Assembly (NCBI RefSeq): GCF_022402485.1 | Contig: NZ_JAKRSA010000025.1 | Span: 37,922 to 101,921, forward strand | Reading direction: 5' to 3' | DNA from: Phenylobacterium sp. | GTDB lineage: Bacteria; Pseudomonadota; Alphaproteobacteria; Caulobacterales; Caulobacteraceae | DNA length: 64,000 nucleotides | Shown here: one piece after another, positions 46,901 to 55,280 of the stretch | How positions within the stretch are numbered: position 1 is the first letter of the stretch | Layout of the letters: every line of letters begins with the position of its first letter | Made by a program: the position numbers and the translations under genes | Notes under the pieces: generated by a model | Databases searched by the model: none | What the model saw: only the letters and a program-made list of their open reading frames with translations | What the model was told of the DNA's origin: nothing

Positions 46901-48828
46901 CAGACCGCAACAAAGGCCTGCTCGAAACAGGCCTTCACATCTTCGAACACCAGGTCGGCACCCCGGGGATCATCCAGCTCAAACTCGTGCACCCAGACGG
47001 GATCGACACCCAACCGGCGGATGGGAAAGCCCGCCTCGCCCATGGCCTTTAGGCCCATGCTCTCCAGGATCGGCAGCACATCGGCCAGGGGAGCAGGCTC
47101 TGCAGGCCGATAGAGCTTGAAACGGAAGTTGCGCTCAGTATCGCCTTCGCGGCGGAAGGCGCGGACCCGGACGGCTTCGCCCGGGGACAGGTCGTCGATC
47201 ACCGCAGCATCCGCCAGGGCTTCGGCGGCATCATAGCGATCACGGTAGCCCGCCGAAAAGGCCCCGGAATAGCGGCCCAACAGGTCGCCCGTCACGGCGG
47301 CAGGTCGCTCCAGATTCCGGACGGCGGCCTCGAATCGATCTTCCCAGGTGCGGGACGCCTCGGCGATCTCAGCCTCAATAGCCGACAGATCCGGGGATCG
47401 CTTCTGGCCCGCCGAGAAGCCGATGATGAAGTGGACCCTGGCCAGGGGGGAGTCCGAGAAGCTCGGATAATAGGCCGAAACCCGCCCGCCATAGGCCTTG
47501 GCCAGCAGCTGGCCAGCCCGGACGCGCAGATCGGAGTCGTAGCGGTCCCGGGGCACGAACATCAGGATCGAGCAGAACCGGTCAAAGGGATCGCGGCGCT
47601 CGAACAGACGAACTCGGGGGCGATCATAGAGATGCAGAACCCCGAGCGCGTTGGTCAGCAGCTCGTCCTCTGTCATCTGGAACAATTCGTCGCGGGGATA
47701 GTTCTCGACGATGTTCTTCAGGCGCTTGGCGTTATGGCTGCCTGGGGCCTTGGCGGCCCGGGCCAGGGCGCTGGACGCCTTGGCGCGCACCAGGGGTACG
47801 GCACTGACCGGCTGGTCATAGGCGTCTGCGGTAAAGAGGCCGACGAACCGCACCTCGCCCGAGGGACGCCCGTCGGGGCCGTACCGGCGGACTCCCACAT
47901 AGTCCATATAGCCCCGCCGGTGGACCCGGGAGCGCATATTGGCTTTGGCCACGGTGACTGCAGCATCATCCTCCAGCCGCCGCGCCAGCTGGGCGGTAAG
48001 CACGGCGGGTTCATTGGTCCGGCGCAGGACCCGCTGCTCGGGGTCGCGCAGCACGCCAAGGCCGTCCTGGGGCTGGAAGAGGGGCTCCTCAGGGGCATAA
48101 TCGCCCCCAGCGATGCGGGGATACTCGTAGATCCGCGCGCCCAGGAACACGAAGTTCTCGGTATGCAGCCAGCGCAGAAAGGCCAGTTCCTCGGCCCGGC
48201 GCGGGGTGTGGGGTGCCAAGGCCTCAAGCTCCGCCAATGTGCGGCCCATGAGGTCGAGCATGGCCGGGAAATCGGCGACGGCGGCCCGGGCGTCGGCGAG
48301 GGTCTCCCGCAGACCGTTCAAGAGCTGATCTTCACGGTCGGGCCCGATCCGGTCGATGAAAACCTGGATCATCGATTCCCGTCGAAGGGCACCGTCCATG
48401 GCGCGCAGACCCTTGCTGTCGCGGGACACCTGCACCACCGGATGGAACATCGCCCGGACCTGAAAGCCCTGCTCGGCGATCTCCCCCATGACACTATCAA
48501 CCAGGAAGGGGGCGTCTTCCTGGACGATTTCCAGCCGGTCGAGGTCAAGCCGAGGGGAAGACTCATCGGCCCGCTCGGCCCGTACCACCCGCAGGATCGG
48601 CGACAGACCTCGGCGCTTTTCGGCGAAGGTCCAGAAGCTGGCGAGGTTGGCCGCCAGATCGTCGAGGTCAAACTCTGGCAATTCGGCGGGTGCCACATCC
48701 TCGGCGGCCTGGGCGGCGAAGGCGTGCAGAGCCTGGTCTTTAGCCGGGCCGGGGCCAAGCCGCGCCAGAAGGCGGTCGGCCAGGGCCTGGCCCAGATCAG
48801 CCGCAGCAAAGGGATCTATGGCGCTCAT
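43954..48828 (-). CDS. gdhZ: Large (180-kDa class) NAD-specific glutamate dehydrogenase
   Basis: A 1624-residue enzyme deaminating glutamate to 2-oxoglutarate with NAD+. A long N-terminal regulatory region (ACT-like segments, about 1-700) precedes the catalytic core: [43 protein letters not shown] with the catalytic Lys, and [19 protein letters not shown] at the nucleotide-binding domain. A long helical C-terminus follows. In Caulobacter this protein (GdhZ) also restrains FtsZ assembly in an NAD- and glutamate-dependent way. The start is supported by AAGGA. The leader holds two strong hairpins. The 3' end nearly abuts purH. Confidence 0.97.
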   Translation of the reverse strand: [1624 protein letters not shown]

Positions 48829-48868
48829 GGCTGTCGTCCTTGCGCAAGTGCGACGGCGGAGGCCAGAA

Positions 48869-48896
48869 CGCCGCCGGAGGAGAGAGTCCGGCGGCG
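48869..48896 (-). other. Leader hairpin A of gdhZ
   Basis: CGCCGCCGGA and TCCGGCGGCG form a perfect 10-bp stem with an 8-nt loop, 41 bp upstream of the gdhZ start codon in the mRNA sense (minus strand). Very stable, and close enough to hinder scanning of the ribosome site or stall polymerase. Confidence 0.5.
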
Positions 48897-48899
48897 CCT

Positions 48900-48927
48900 G
48901 GTTCCGACGGGGGGGACCGTCGGAACC
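48900..48927 (-). other. Leader hairpin B of gdhZ
   Basis: GGTTCCGAC and GTCGGAACC (9 bp) flank a G-rich (minus strand: C-rich) 10-nt loop, only three bases from hairpin A, so the two would stack. A third, weaker dyad GTCGC/GCGAC follows at 48938-48951. Confidence 0.5.
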
Positions 48928-49326
48928 CTTGGGGCTCGTCGCGTCGGCGACCCAGTTGGGGCGACGCTTTGAGGCCGGGGAGGGTTGACCCCCGACAGAC
49001 CTTCAGATGGGTGTTGAGTCGTCAAAGGGAAGACCTGTGCTTCAATCATTCCGCGCCACCGGACGCGAGGCTCCGCCTGGCGGATGGGGCCTTCGGGCAG
49101 GACCCGGAACGCAAGGACAGGTGATTCTCCAACTGTCCTTCGACCCCAGGCGCACGTCAATCGGCTTGCACGGCGGCGCCGGTCTCCGGCCTGGTTCCGA
49201 GCAGATTTTTCCCCGACTCTCGACGCGCAAAGGTCGATCCTTGTCCACCCGGACGGGTAACGCCATGGCTGGCCGATCCAGGTTCGGCCAGCTAGCCTAA
49301 GCGCTAAAGTGAGCGGGGAGACGAAG

Positions 49327-50802
49327 ATGGCGAGCACAGGGGCGGGCGGTGTTCTGGTGGGGCTGGGCGGGGGCGAAGTGCTGTCCCTTCGTCTGGACCG
49401 GGCAAACCGCCATGGGCTGGTGGCCGGGGCCACTGGCACCGGCAAGACCATCACCCTGCAGATCCTGGCCCAGGGCCTGTCCGATGCCGGGGTGCCCGTG
49501 TTTGCGGCTGATGTGAAAGGTGATCTGTCCGGGGTCGCCATGCCCGGGACCCCCAATGAAAAGCTCATGGCGCGCGCCGCCAAGATGGACCTGGTGCTTT
49601 CACCACAGGGGGCGCCGACGGTGTTCTGGGACCTGTTTGGCGAACAGGGCCATCCGATCCGCGCCACCGTGTCCGAAGTCGGACCTCTGCTGCTCTCGCG
49701 GATGCTGGAGCTGAACGATGTCCAGGAGGGCGTCCTCACGGTGGTCTTCCGGGTGGCCGATGAGGAAGGCCTGCTTTTGCTGGACCTCAAGGACCTGCAG
49801 GCGGTGCTGGGGTATGTGGGCGACAATGCCACCGAGATCAGCACACGCTACGGCGCTGTGGCCAAGCCGAGCCTTGCGGCCATCCGCCGCAAGTTGCTGG
49901 TGCTGGAGGACCAGGGAGGCAGCAGCTTCTTCGGCGAGCCGGCGCTGGCCCTGTCGGACCTGATGCGGGTGGACGGCTCAGGGCGGGGCCATGTGAACAT
50001 CCTGGCCGCCGACCGGTTGATCAATTCACCCCGGCTTTACGCCACCTTCCTGCTTTGGCTTTTGTCGGAGCTGTTTGAGGAATTGCCCGAGGTGGGCGAT
50101 CCGGAGAAGCCACGCCTGGCCTTCTTCTTCGATGAGGCGCACCTGCTGTTCCGGGACGCCCCAAAGGGGCTCCTGGAGAAGGTCGAGCAGGTGGTGCGGC
50201 TGATCCGCTCCAAGGGGGTGGGCGTCTATTTTGTCACCCAGAACCCCGCCGACATCCCCGACAGCGTGCTCGGCCAGCTGGGCAACCGCATCCAGCACGC
50301 CCTTCGCGCCTATACCCCGGCCGACCAGAAGGGCCTGCGGGCCGCAGCCCAGTCCTTCCGGGTCAATCCCGACTTCGATACTGCAGACGCGATCCAGGCC
50401 CTGGGCGTCGGGGAGGCCCTGGTTTCCCTGCTGGATGAAAAGGGTGCCCCTGGGGTGGTCCAGCAGACCCTGATCCGCCCCCCCGCCTCGAGGCTAGGAC
50501 CCGCCACCGCAGCCGAGCGCACCGCCCTGATGGCCCAAAGTCCCGTGCGGGGGCTATATGACGAAACCCGCGACCGGGATTCCGCCCATGAGCGGTTGCA
50601 GGCCCGCGCGGAGCGCCAGGCGGCCGAGGCACCGCCGGTCAAGGCTGCGCCCGCGCCCCGGCAGCCCGCCCAGAGCAGCCGCAGCCGCAGTGGCGGACAG
50701 GGCCTAGGGGAAGCCTTCACCAAGTCTGTCCTGCGCACAGTCGGCAGTCAGATCGGACGGGAGATCGTCCGGGGCATGCTCGGCGGCCTGCGCCGGCGCT
50801 GA
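49327..50802 (+). CDS. HerA-like ATPase, DUF853 family
   Basis: A 491-residue FtsK/HerA-superfamily ATPase. Walker A is [12 protein letters not shown] near residue 36, Walker B is [13 protein letters not shown], and the sensor-like motif is [28 protein letters not shown]. This matches DUF853 (YjgR-like). The Ala/Arg/Pro-rich region (about 400-450) and a C-terminal basic tail ([14 protein letters not shown]) may contact DNA or membrane. The function is unknown, with DNA or peptide pumping inferred from the fold. The ATG at 49327 has GGGGAGA upstream. A GTG six codons earlier is less likely. Confidence 0.93.
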   Translation: MASTGAGGVLVGLGGGEVLSLRLDRANRHGLVAGATGTGKTITLQILAQGLSDAGVPVFAADVKGDLSGVAMPGTPNEKLMARAAKMDLVLSPQGAPTVFWDLFGEQGHPIRATVSEVGPLLLSRMLELNDVQEGVLTVVFRVADEEGLLLLDLKDLQAVLGYVGDNATEISTRYGAVAKPSLAAIRRKLLVLEDQGGSSFFGEPALALSDLMRVDGSGRGHVNILAADRLINSPRLYATFLLWLLSELFEELPEVGDPEKPRLAFFFDEAHLLFRDAPKGLLEKVEQVVRLIRSKGVGVYFVTQNPADIPDSVLGQLGNRIQHALRAYTPADQKGLRAAAQSFRVNPDFDTADAIQALGVGEALVSLLDEKGAPGVVQQTLIRPPASRLGPATAAERTALMAQSPVRGLYDETRDRDSAHERLQARAERQAAEAPPVKAAPAPRQPAQSSRSRSGGQGLGEAFTKSVLRTVGSQIGREIVRGMLGGLRRR

Positions 50803-50819
50803 GGCCCCGGCCGCGACCA

Positions 50820-50835
50820 GGACCAGCCCTGGTCC
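50820..50835. terminator. Dyad between HerA-like ATPase and convergent SDR
   Basis: GGACCAG and CTGGTCC separated by CC, 18 bp after the ATPase stop. It is GC-rich without a T-run and may serve as a shared 3'-end structure. Confidence 0.35.
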
Positions 50836-50895
50836 CCGACCTCACCCCTCCTGGTCTGGATGGGGCGGGACGGGGATGGGCTGGTCCAGCGCTGA

Positions 50896-51678
50896 TTAGC
50901 GCGGCGGCATGCGGATCGCGCCGTCGAGGCGGACGTGCTCGCCGTTGAAATAGCCGTTGCGGCACATTTCCACCGCCAGAGAGGCATACTCTTCGGCGTT
51001 GCCGAGACGCTTGGGGAAGGGCACCGAGGCGGCCAGGGCGGCCTTCACATTTTCCGGGGCGGCGTTCATCAGCGGGGTGTTGAAAATGCCCGGCAGGATG
51101 GTGTTCACCCGGATGCCGTCGTTCATCAGGTCCCGGGCGATGGGCAGGGTCATGCCCACCACGCCGCCCTTGGAGGCCGAATAGGCTGCCTGGCCCACCT
51201 GACCATCGACCGCGGCCACAGACGCCGTGTTGACGATCACGCCACGCTCGCCGTCTTCCAGAGGCTCCAGGGACAGCATGCCCTGGGCGGCCTTGGCCAC
51301 GCAGCGGAAGGTGCCGACCAGGTTGATCTGGATGATCTTCTCGAAGATGGCGATGGGGTGGGACTTGGTCTCGCCAGTGGCCTTGTCGCGGCTGGCGGTC
51401 TTGGCGGCGAAGCCCGTACCGGCGCAATTGATCAGGATGCGCTCCTGGCCATGGGCAGCGCGGGCCGCTTCGAAGCCCGCCACGACAGTGGCGTCGTCGG
51501 TGACATCGACCTTGCAGAACACGCCGCCGACATCCTTGGCCACGGCTTCGCCCTTTTCGGCGTTCATGTCGAAGATGGCGACCTTCACCCCGTGAGCGGC
51601 GAGGGCGCGGACCGTGGCTTCGCCGAGGCCAGATGCGCCGCCGGTGACGACGGCGGCGACAGAGGAATCAAGTTTCAT
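50896..51678 (-). CDS. SDR, 3-hydroxyacyl-CoA dehydrogenase type (HSD10-like)
   Basis: A 260-residue SDR closest in look to the type II 3-hydroxyacyl-CoA dehydrogenases. Cofactor motif TGGASGLGEATVRAL is followed by FDMNAEKGE (NAD-preferring Asp), INCAGTG, Ser in NTASVAA, and YSASK. The insertion after CAGTGFAAKTASRDKATGETK is typical of the HSD10 group. It probably acts in beta-oxidation of fatty or branched acyl-CoA. The ATG at 51678 has AGGAGG ten bases upstream. The frame is open further but without family similarity. Confidence 0.9.
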   Translation of the reverse strand: MKLDSSVAAVVTGGASGLGEATVRALAAHGVKVAIFDMNAEKGEAVAKDVGGVFCKVDVTDDATVVAGFEAARAAHGQERILINCAGTGFAAKTASRDKATGETKSHPIAIFEKIIQINLVGTFRCVAKAAQGMLSLEPLEDGERGVIVNTASVAAVDGQVGQAAYSASKGGVVGMTLPIARDLMNDGIRVNTILPGIFNTPLMNAAPENVKAALAASVPFPKRLGNAEEYASLAVEMCRNGYFNGEHVRLDGAIRMPPR

Positions 51679-51733
51679 GGACGCTACGCCTCCTGATGCG
51701 TTTAATGATGCAACCTGAAACTGGCTTAACCCG

Positions 51734-52168
51734 ATGACCGGCCGGACCAAAGCATCACCCCACGTCAAGACCGACGGATTTGATCCCACCGAGGCCCTGG
51801 ACCCCAAGCGGGCCCTTGTTCCAGCCGTGGTCAAGGTCAATGAGGAGCGGGTTCGACGGGACTTCTGGCCCAAGATCGTCCGGACCGCGTCGAAAATCCC
51901 CTTTGCCTCAGACGCCATCGCCGTGTGGTTCTGCGCCCGGGACCCGGCCACCCCCAGCGCGGCCAAGGGCATGATGCTGGCCGGGCTGGCCTATTTCGTC
52001 ATGCCCGCCGACGCGATCCCGGACATCCTGGCTGTGGTCGGTTTCACAGACGATGCTGCGGTGTTCGCCGCCATGCTGGCCCTGGTGGGACGCTATGTGA
52101 AACCCCGCCACAAGGCGCAGGCCCAGGCCTTTCTCGACCGGCAGGCCAAGGATGGCGAGGCGGCCTAG
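51734..52168 (+). CDS. YkvA/DUF1232 membrane protein
   Basis: A 144-residue protein with the DUF1232 core (about residues 72-110): GMMLAGLAYFVMPADAIPDILAVVGFTDDAAVFAAMLAL, two short hydrophobic segments joined by the conserved PADAIPD. Function unknown. The last 4 bp overlap the stop of the convergent EamA gene. It is divergent from the HSD10-like SDR, with a 55-bp gap. Confidence 0.92.
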   Translation: MTGRTKASPHVKTDGFDPTEALDPKRALVPAVVKVNEERVRRDFWPKIVRTASKIPFASDAIAVWFCARDPATPSAAKGMMLAGLAYFVMPADAIPDILAVVGFTDDAAVFAAMLALVGRYVKPRHKAQAQAFLDRQAKDGEAA

Positions 52169-53088
52169 AGGTCTGCCGCCACCTTGACCCTGGCCTGGCG
52201 GGACATGTGCTGCTCGCGCCAGGTGATGAACAGGGTTGAGGCGACCACCACGCCAGCCCCGACCAGGGTCCAGACCGTGGGCAGTTCGTTGAAGAGGGCA
52301 AAGCCTGCGGCAGCGGCGAACACCAGGCGGATATAGTCGATCGGGGCCATGGCGCCGGCGTCGCCGATGGACATGCCCTTGATATAGAAGCCCTGGGTCA
52401 GGGTGCCGACCACCCCCATGACGCACAACAGGAACAGGTCGAAGGGCTCTGGCCAGCGCCAGACGAACAGCGCGCCTGGCAGGGCGAAGACCAGGCCAAG
52501 GGTCGCCGACCAGACCAGCAGCACCATGGGGGTGTGGTCCCGGGTCATCACCTTCATGCCCGTGATGGTGAGGGCGAAGAGAAAGGACGAGGCCAGCATG
52601 GCTGCAGCTGGCCAGCCGATGGCGAACTCCCCCCCAGCCCCAGGCCGGACCATGATCAGTACCCCGGCAAACCCCACCAGGGCCGCACCGATCCGCAGGG
52701 GCCCCACCGGCTCGCGCACAATGAAATAGGCCAGGGGCACCAGCCACAGGGTCCGGGTAAAGGACAGGGCGTTGGCGTCGGCCAGGGGCATTTCCTGGAA
52801 GGCGTAGAATGACAGGATCATCCCCAGCGTGCCCGCCGCCGAGCGGAACAAAAGGATGCCCGGCCGAGAGGTGGCAAAGGCCGCCCGGCGCCGGTGCAGG
52901 ATGAAGGGGATCAGGATCACGAACCCCGCCACCTGCCGGTAGAAGGTCTGCAGGGCCGCCGGATAGTCGTCGCCAAGGAACTTGATCAGCGTCGTCATGA
53001 CGGTGAAGCCCAGAGCCGAGGCCACCATCCAGAGCGCGCCATGGACATTGGGTGCCAGGATGGGGCGGGGCTCCGGGGTCAGGCTCAC
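52165..53088 (-). CDS. EamA/DMT-superfamily transporter
   Basis: A 307-residue inner-membrane exporter with ten helices formed by two EamA repeats (about 15-145 and 160-290). Typical features are TFYRQVAGFVILIP, LSFYAFQEMPLADANALSFTRTLWL and the second-repeat counterpart GFYIKGMSIGDAGAMAPIDYIRLVFA. Substrates of this family range from amino acids to drugs and cannot be inferred. It starts 9 bp after the upstream SDR gene ends, so the two are cotranscribed. Confidence 0.93.
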   Translation of the reverse strand: MSLTPEPRPILAPNVHGALWMVASALGFTVMTTLIKFLGDDYPAALQTFYRQVAGFVILIPFILHRRRAAFATSRPGILLFRSAAGTLGMILSFYAFQEMPLADANALSFTRTLWLVPLAYFIVREPVGPLRIGAALVGFAGVLIMVRPGAGGEFAIGWPAAAMLASSFLFALTITGMKVMTRDHTPMVLLVWSATLGLVFALPGALFVWRWPEPFDLFLLCVMGVVGTLTQGFYIKGMSIGDAGAMAPIDYIRLVFAAAAGFALFNELPTVWTLVGAGVVVASTLFITWREQHMSRQARVKVAADL

Positions 53089-53097
53089 CGGTTGCCC

Positions 53098-53964
53098 TTA
53101 AGACGCCGTCGCTGGCGGAGCGAAAGGACTGTCCTCGCCGAACATCTGCGCAAAGGGCGAAGGTGACGTCGTATCCCAGCTATGGCGTCCGCCGACGGTG
53201 ATGCCGCCGTCCACCACCATATGAATTCCAGACACGAAGGCCGAGGCGTCTGAGGCCAGATAGAGGGCGGCTTGGGCGATGTCGGCGGGAAGGCCCGCTT
53301 TGGGCACCGGTTGAACGCTGGCAGCCCCCTGCTCGACCCGGGCGGCCATCTGATCAGCCACCTCCCGGGGCAGGCCAAGGGAGGCACCGAAAATCGAGGT
53401 GGCGATCAGGCCCGGGCAGATGGCGTTGACCCGCACCTTCTGGCGCGACAGCTGGGCGGCGGCCACCCGGCTCATATGGATGACGCCGGCCTTGGCGGTG
53501 GAATAGGCGATGGGGCCAAAGCCCGCCTGCAGGCCGGCGATCGAGGCGGTATTGATGATTGAGCCCCCGCCCCGGGCGATCATCATCGGCGCAGCATGCT
53601 TCATGCCGAGCGCCGGACCGCGCACCAGAACCGAGAAGATCCAGTCCCAGCCTTCGGTAGTGACCTCGGTGATGGCCCCCATCCGGTCTGAGATACCCGC
53701 GTTGTTGAACAGAATGTCCAGGCCACCAAACGCGGTCTCGGCCAGCTTCAGGGCGGCGACGATGTCGGCCTCGGAGGTCACATCGCAATGGGCATAGCGA
53801 ACCGCCTCGCCGAAGCGGGCCTCCAGCATGGCACCTTTCTCGTCCTGAATGTCGGCAGCCACCACCTGGGCGCCCTCGGCGATGAAAAGCTCCACCGTGC
53901 CCAGGCCGATGCCGGAGCATCCGCCAGTGATCACCGCAACCTTGCCCTCAAGACGACCAGCCAT
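53098..53964 (-). CDS. Short-chain dehydrogenase/reductase
   Basis: A 288-residue classical SDR: GGCSGIGLGTVELF, then VVAADIQDEKG (Asp for NAD), FNNAGISD, Ser in INTASIAG, and YSTAK. The C-terminus extends about 30 residues beyond the usual GGITVGG end with a Ser/Pro/Phe-rich tail (SWDTTSPSPFAQMFGEDSPFAPPATAS). The ATG at 53964 follows GGGAGA. A 15-bp palindrome 50 bp upstream has its core in common with the Baeyer-Villiger gene promoter. Probably cotranscribed with the EamA exporter. Confidence 0.9.
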   Translation of the reverse strand: MAGRLEGKVAVITGGCSGIGLGTVELFIAEGAQVVAADIQDEKGAMLEARFGEAVRYAHCDVTSEADIVAALKLAETAFGGLDILFNNAGISDRMGAITEVTTEGWDWIFSVLVRGPALGMKHAAPMMIARGGGSIINTASIAGLQAGFGPIAYSTAKAGVIHMSRVAAAQLSRQKVRVNAICPGLIATSIFGASLGLPREVADQMAARVEQGAASVQPVPKAGLPADIAQAALYLASDASAFVSGIHMVVDGGITVGGRHSWDTTSPSPFAQMFGEDSPFAPPATAS

Positions 53965-54013
53965 GACGCATCTCCCGTTTGGGCGCACGCACAGTCGGCG
54001 ACGCCTCATCTAT

Positions 54014-54028
54014 GTGATCGTCGATCAC
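54014..54028. promoter_or_regulatory. Palindromic operator candidate GTGATCG-T-CGATCAC
   Basis: A perfect 7+1+7 palindrome located 50-64 bp upstream of the SDR start codon. Its 13-bp core matches the palindrome at 15369-15381 except for the central base. Likely a repressor dimer site near the SDR-EamA promoter. Confidence 0.55.
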
Positions 54029-54085
54029 TAGATCGGTGCGGGCGGGAGGGGAAGATGCTTCCGCCCCCCGCCGCCGAGATCGGGG

Positions 54086-55087
54086 TCAGTCGATGGTGAC
54101 AACCACCTTGCCCATCGCCTTGCGGCTGGCGAGATGGGCGATGGCGTCGGCGCCCTTCTCCAGGGGGAAGCGTTCGGAGACATGGGGCTTGATCTTGCCG
54201 GCCGCATAGAGGTCAAGCAGGTCCTTGACGCTCTGGGCAAAGGCCTCTGGCTCCCGGGCCGCCCAGGTGCCCCAGAACACGCCGACAATCTCGCAGCCCT
54301 TCAGCAGGGTAAGGTTCAGGGGGATCTTGGGGATTTCGCCAGCCGCAAAGCCGATCACCAGGTAGCGGCCCTCCCAGGCGATGGTGCGCAGGGCCGGCTC
54401 GGCATAGTCGCCGCCGACGGCGTCGTAGATCACGTCAAAGCCGTTCGGCCCGGCCTTGGACTTGAACAGCTCCGACAGCTGTTTCTGGCCGTCCCGGTCA
54501 AAAGGCCCGCGTCCATAGATCACGCCCTCGTCGGCCCCATGTTTGATGGCCAGATCAACCTTCTCCTGGCTCGAACAGGCGGCGACGACCCGCATGCCCA
54601 TGGCCTTGCCCAGCTCCACTGCAGCAAGGCCGACGCCGCCGGCCGCACCGAGCACCAGCAGGCTATCGCCGGCCTTGACCCGACCCCGATCCTTCAGGGC
54701 GTGGAAGGAAGTGCCATAGGTCAGGATGAAAGCTGCGGCCTCGTCATGGGGCATGCTGTCGGGGATGTGCCAGAGGCGGTTGGCCGGCAGGGCGACTTCC
54801 TGCGCCATCCCGCCCCAGCCGGTATTGGCCAGGACGCGGTCGCCGACCTTCACATTGGTGACGCCTTCGCCGACGGCCTTGATGACGCCCGACAGTTCCC
54901 CACCCGGGGAAAAGGGCCGCGGCGGACGGGACTGATACTTGTCCTCGATCATCAGCACGTCGGGGAAGTTGACGCCCACGGCCTTGACCGCGATCAGCGC
55001 CTGGCCCGGGCCGGCGGTCGGAGCGGGAACATCCTCCAGCACCAGGGTCTCTGGCCCGCCCGTCACCTTGCTCAGCACAGCCTTCAT
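54086..55087 (-). CDS. Zinc-independent NADPH:quinone oxidoreductase (MDR family)
   Basis: A 333-residue medium-chain dehydrogenase of the quinone reductase branch. It has the GroES-like N-terminus with VGVNFPDVLMIEDKYQ, the nucleotide site VLGAAGGVGLAAVELGKAMG, and YDAVGGDYAEPALRTIAWEGRYLVIGFAAG. The zinc ligands of alcohol dehydrogenases are missing, as expected for this branch. It may reduce quinones or enoyl thioesters. Located upstream of the SDR-EamA pair on the same strand but separated by the palindrome-bearing 121-bp gap. Confidence 0.93.
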   Translation of the reverse strand: MKAVLSKVTGGPETLVLEDVPAPTAGPGQALIAVKAVGVNFPDVLMIEDKYQSRPPRPFSPGGELSGVIKAVGEGVTNVKVGDRVLANTGWGGMAQEVALPANRLWHIPDSMPHDEAAAFILTYGTSFHALKDRGRVKAGDSLLVLGAAGGVGLAAVELGKAMGMRVVAACSSQEKVDLAIKHGADEGVIYGRGPFDRDGQKQLSELFKSKAGPNGFDVIYDAVGGDYAEPALRTIAWEGRYLVIGFAAGEIPKIPLNLTLLKGCEIVGVFWGTWAAREPEAFAQSVKDLLDLYAAGKIKPHVSERFPLEKGADAIAHLASRKAMGKVVVTID

Positions 55088-55220
55088 GTCGTTCTCCCTG
55101 GTCCAGTTTCGCGTTTGGCGCGGACGCTAACCCAGCCCCTGCGACGGCGGAAGATCGAAGGCAAACATTTGTTTGACAGCGCCTGTCCCTGTCCCCCCAG
55201 ACAAAGCCTGCGGGCGCGAT

Positions 55221-55249
55221 TTGGAAGCCGGCCCGCCCTGGCCTATATA
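55221..55249 (+). promoter_or_regulatory. Candidate sigma-70 promoter of rlmN
   Basis: TTGGAA, a 17-bp spacer, then TATATA, the latter inside the perfect 14-bp palindrome GGCCTATATAGGCC (55240-55253). The expected start of transcription is about 25 bp before the rlmN start codon. Confidence 0.45.
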
Positions 55250-55280
55250 GGCCGATCCTTCAGTCCGTGAGTTCAGAGCC

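Larger units (their letters stand above)
48829..49326. other. 498-bp divergent spacer gdhZ / HerA-like ATPase
   Basis: The spacer contains the gdhZ leader hairpins near one end (48869-48951) and no gene I can support. The half next to the ATPase gene (49120-49320) has a short TTTTT stretch at about 49206 and a repeated TGGCCGA/TCGGCCA dyad at about 49268-49288, which may belong to its promoter region. No known riboswitch pattern was recognised despite the structured leader. Confidence 0.5.

Noticed and set aside
48829..49100. A cobalamin, glycine or glutamine riboswitch in the gdhZ leader
   Set aside because: I looked for the characteristic conserved blocks of these classes and could not find them. 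Only generic strong hairpins are visible.
55162..55178. A promoter at TTGACA 55173-55178 and an operator at CAAAC-ATTT-GTTTG upstream of rlmN
   Set aside because: No -10 element follows at the right distance. The TTGGAA/TATATA pair further down is better placed.
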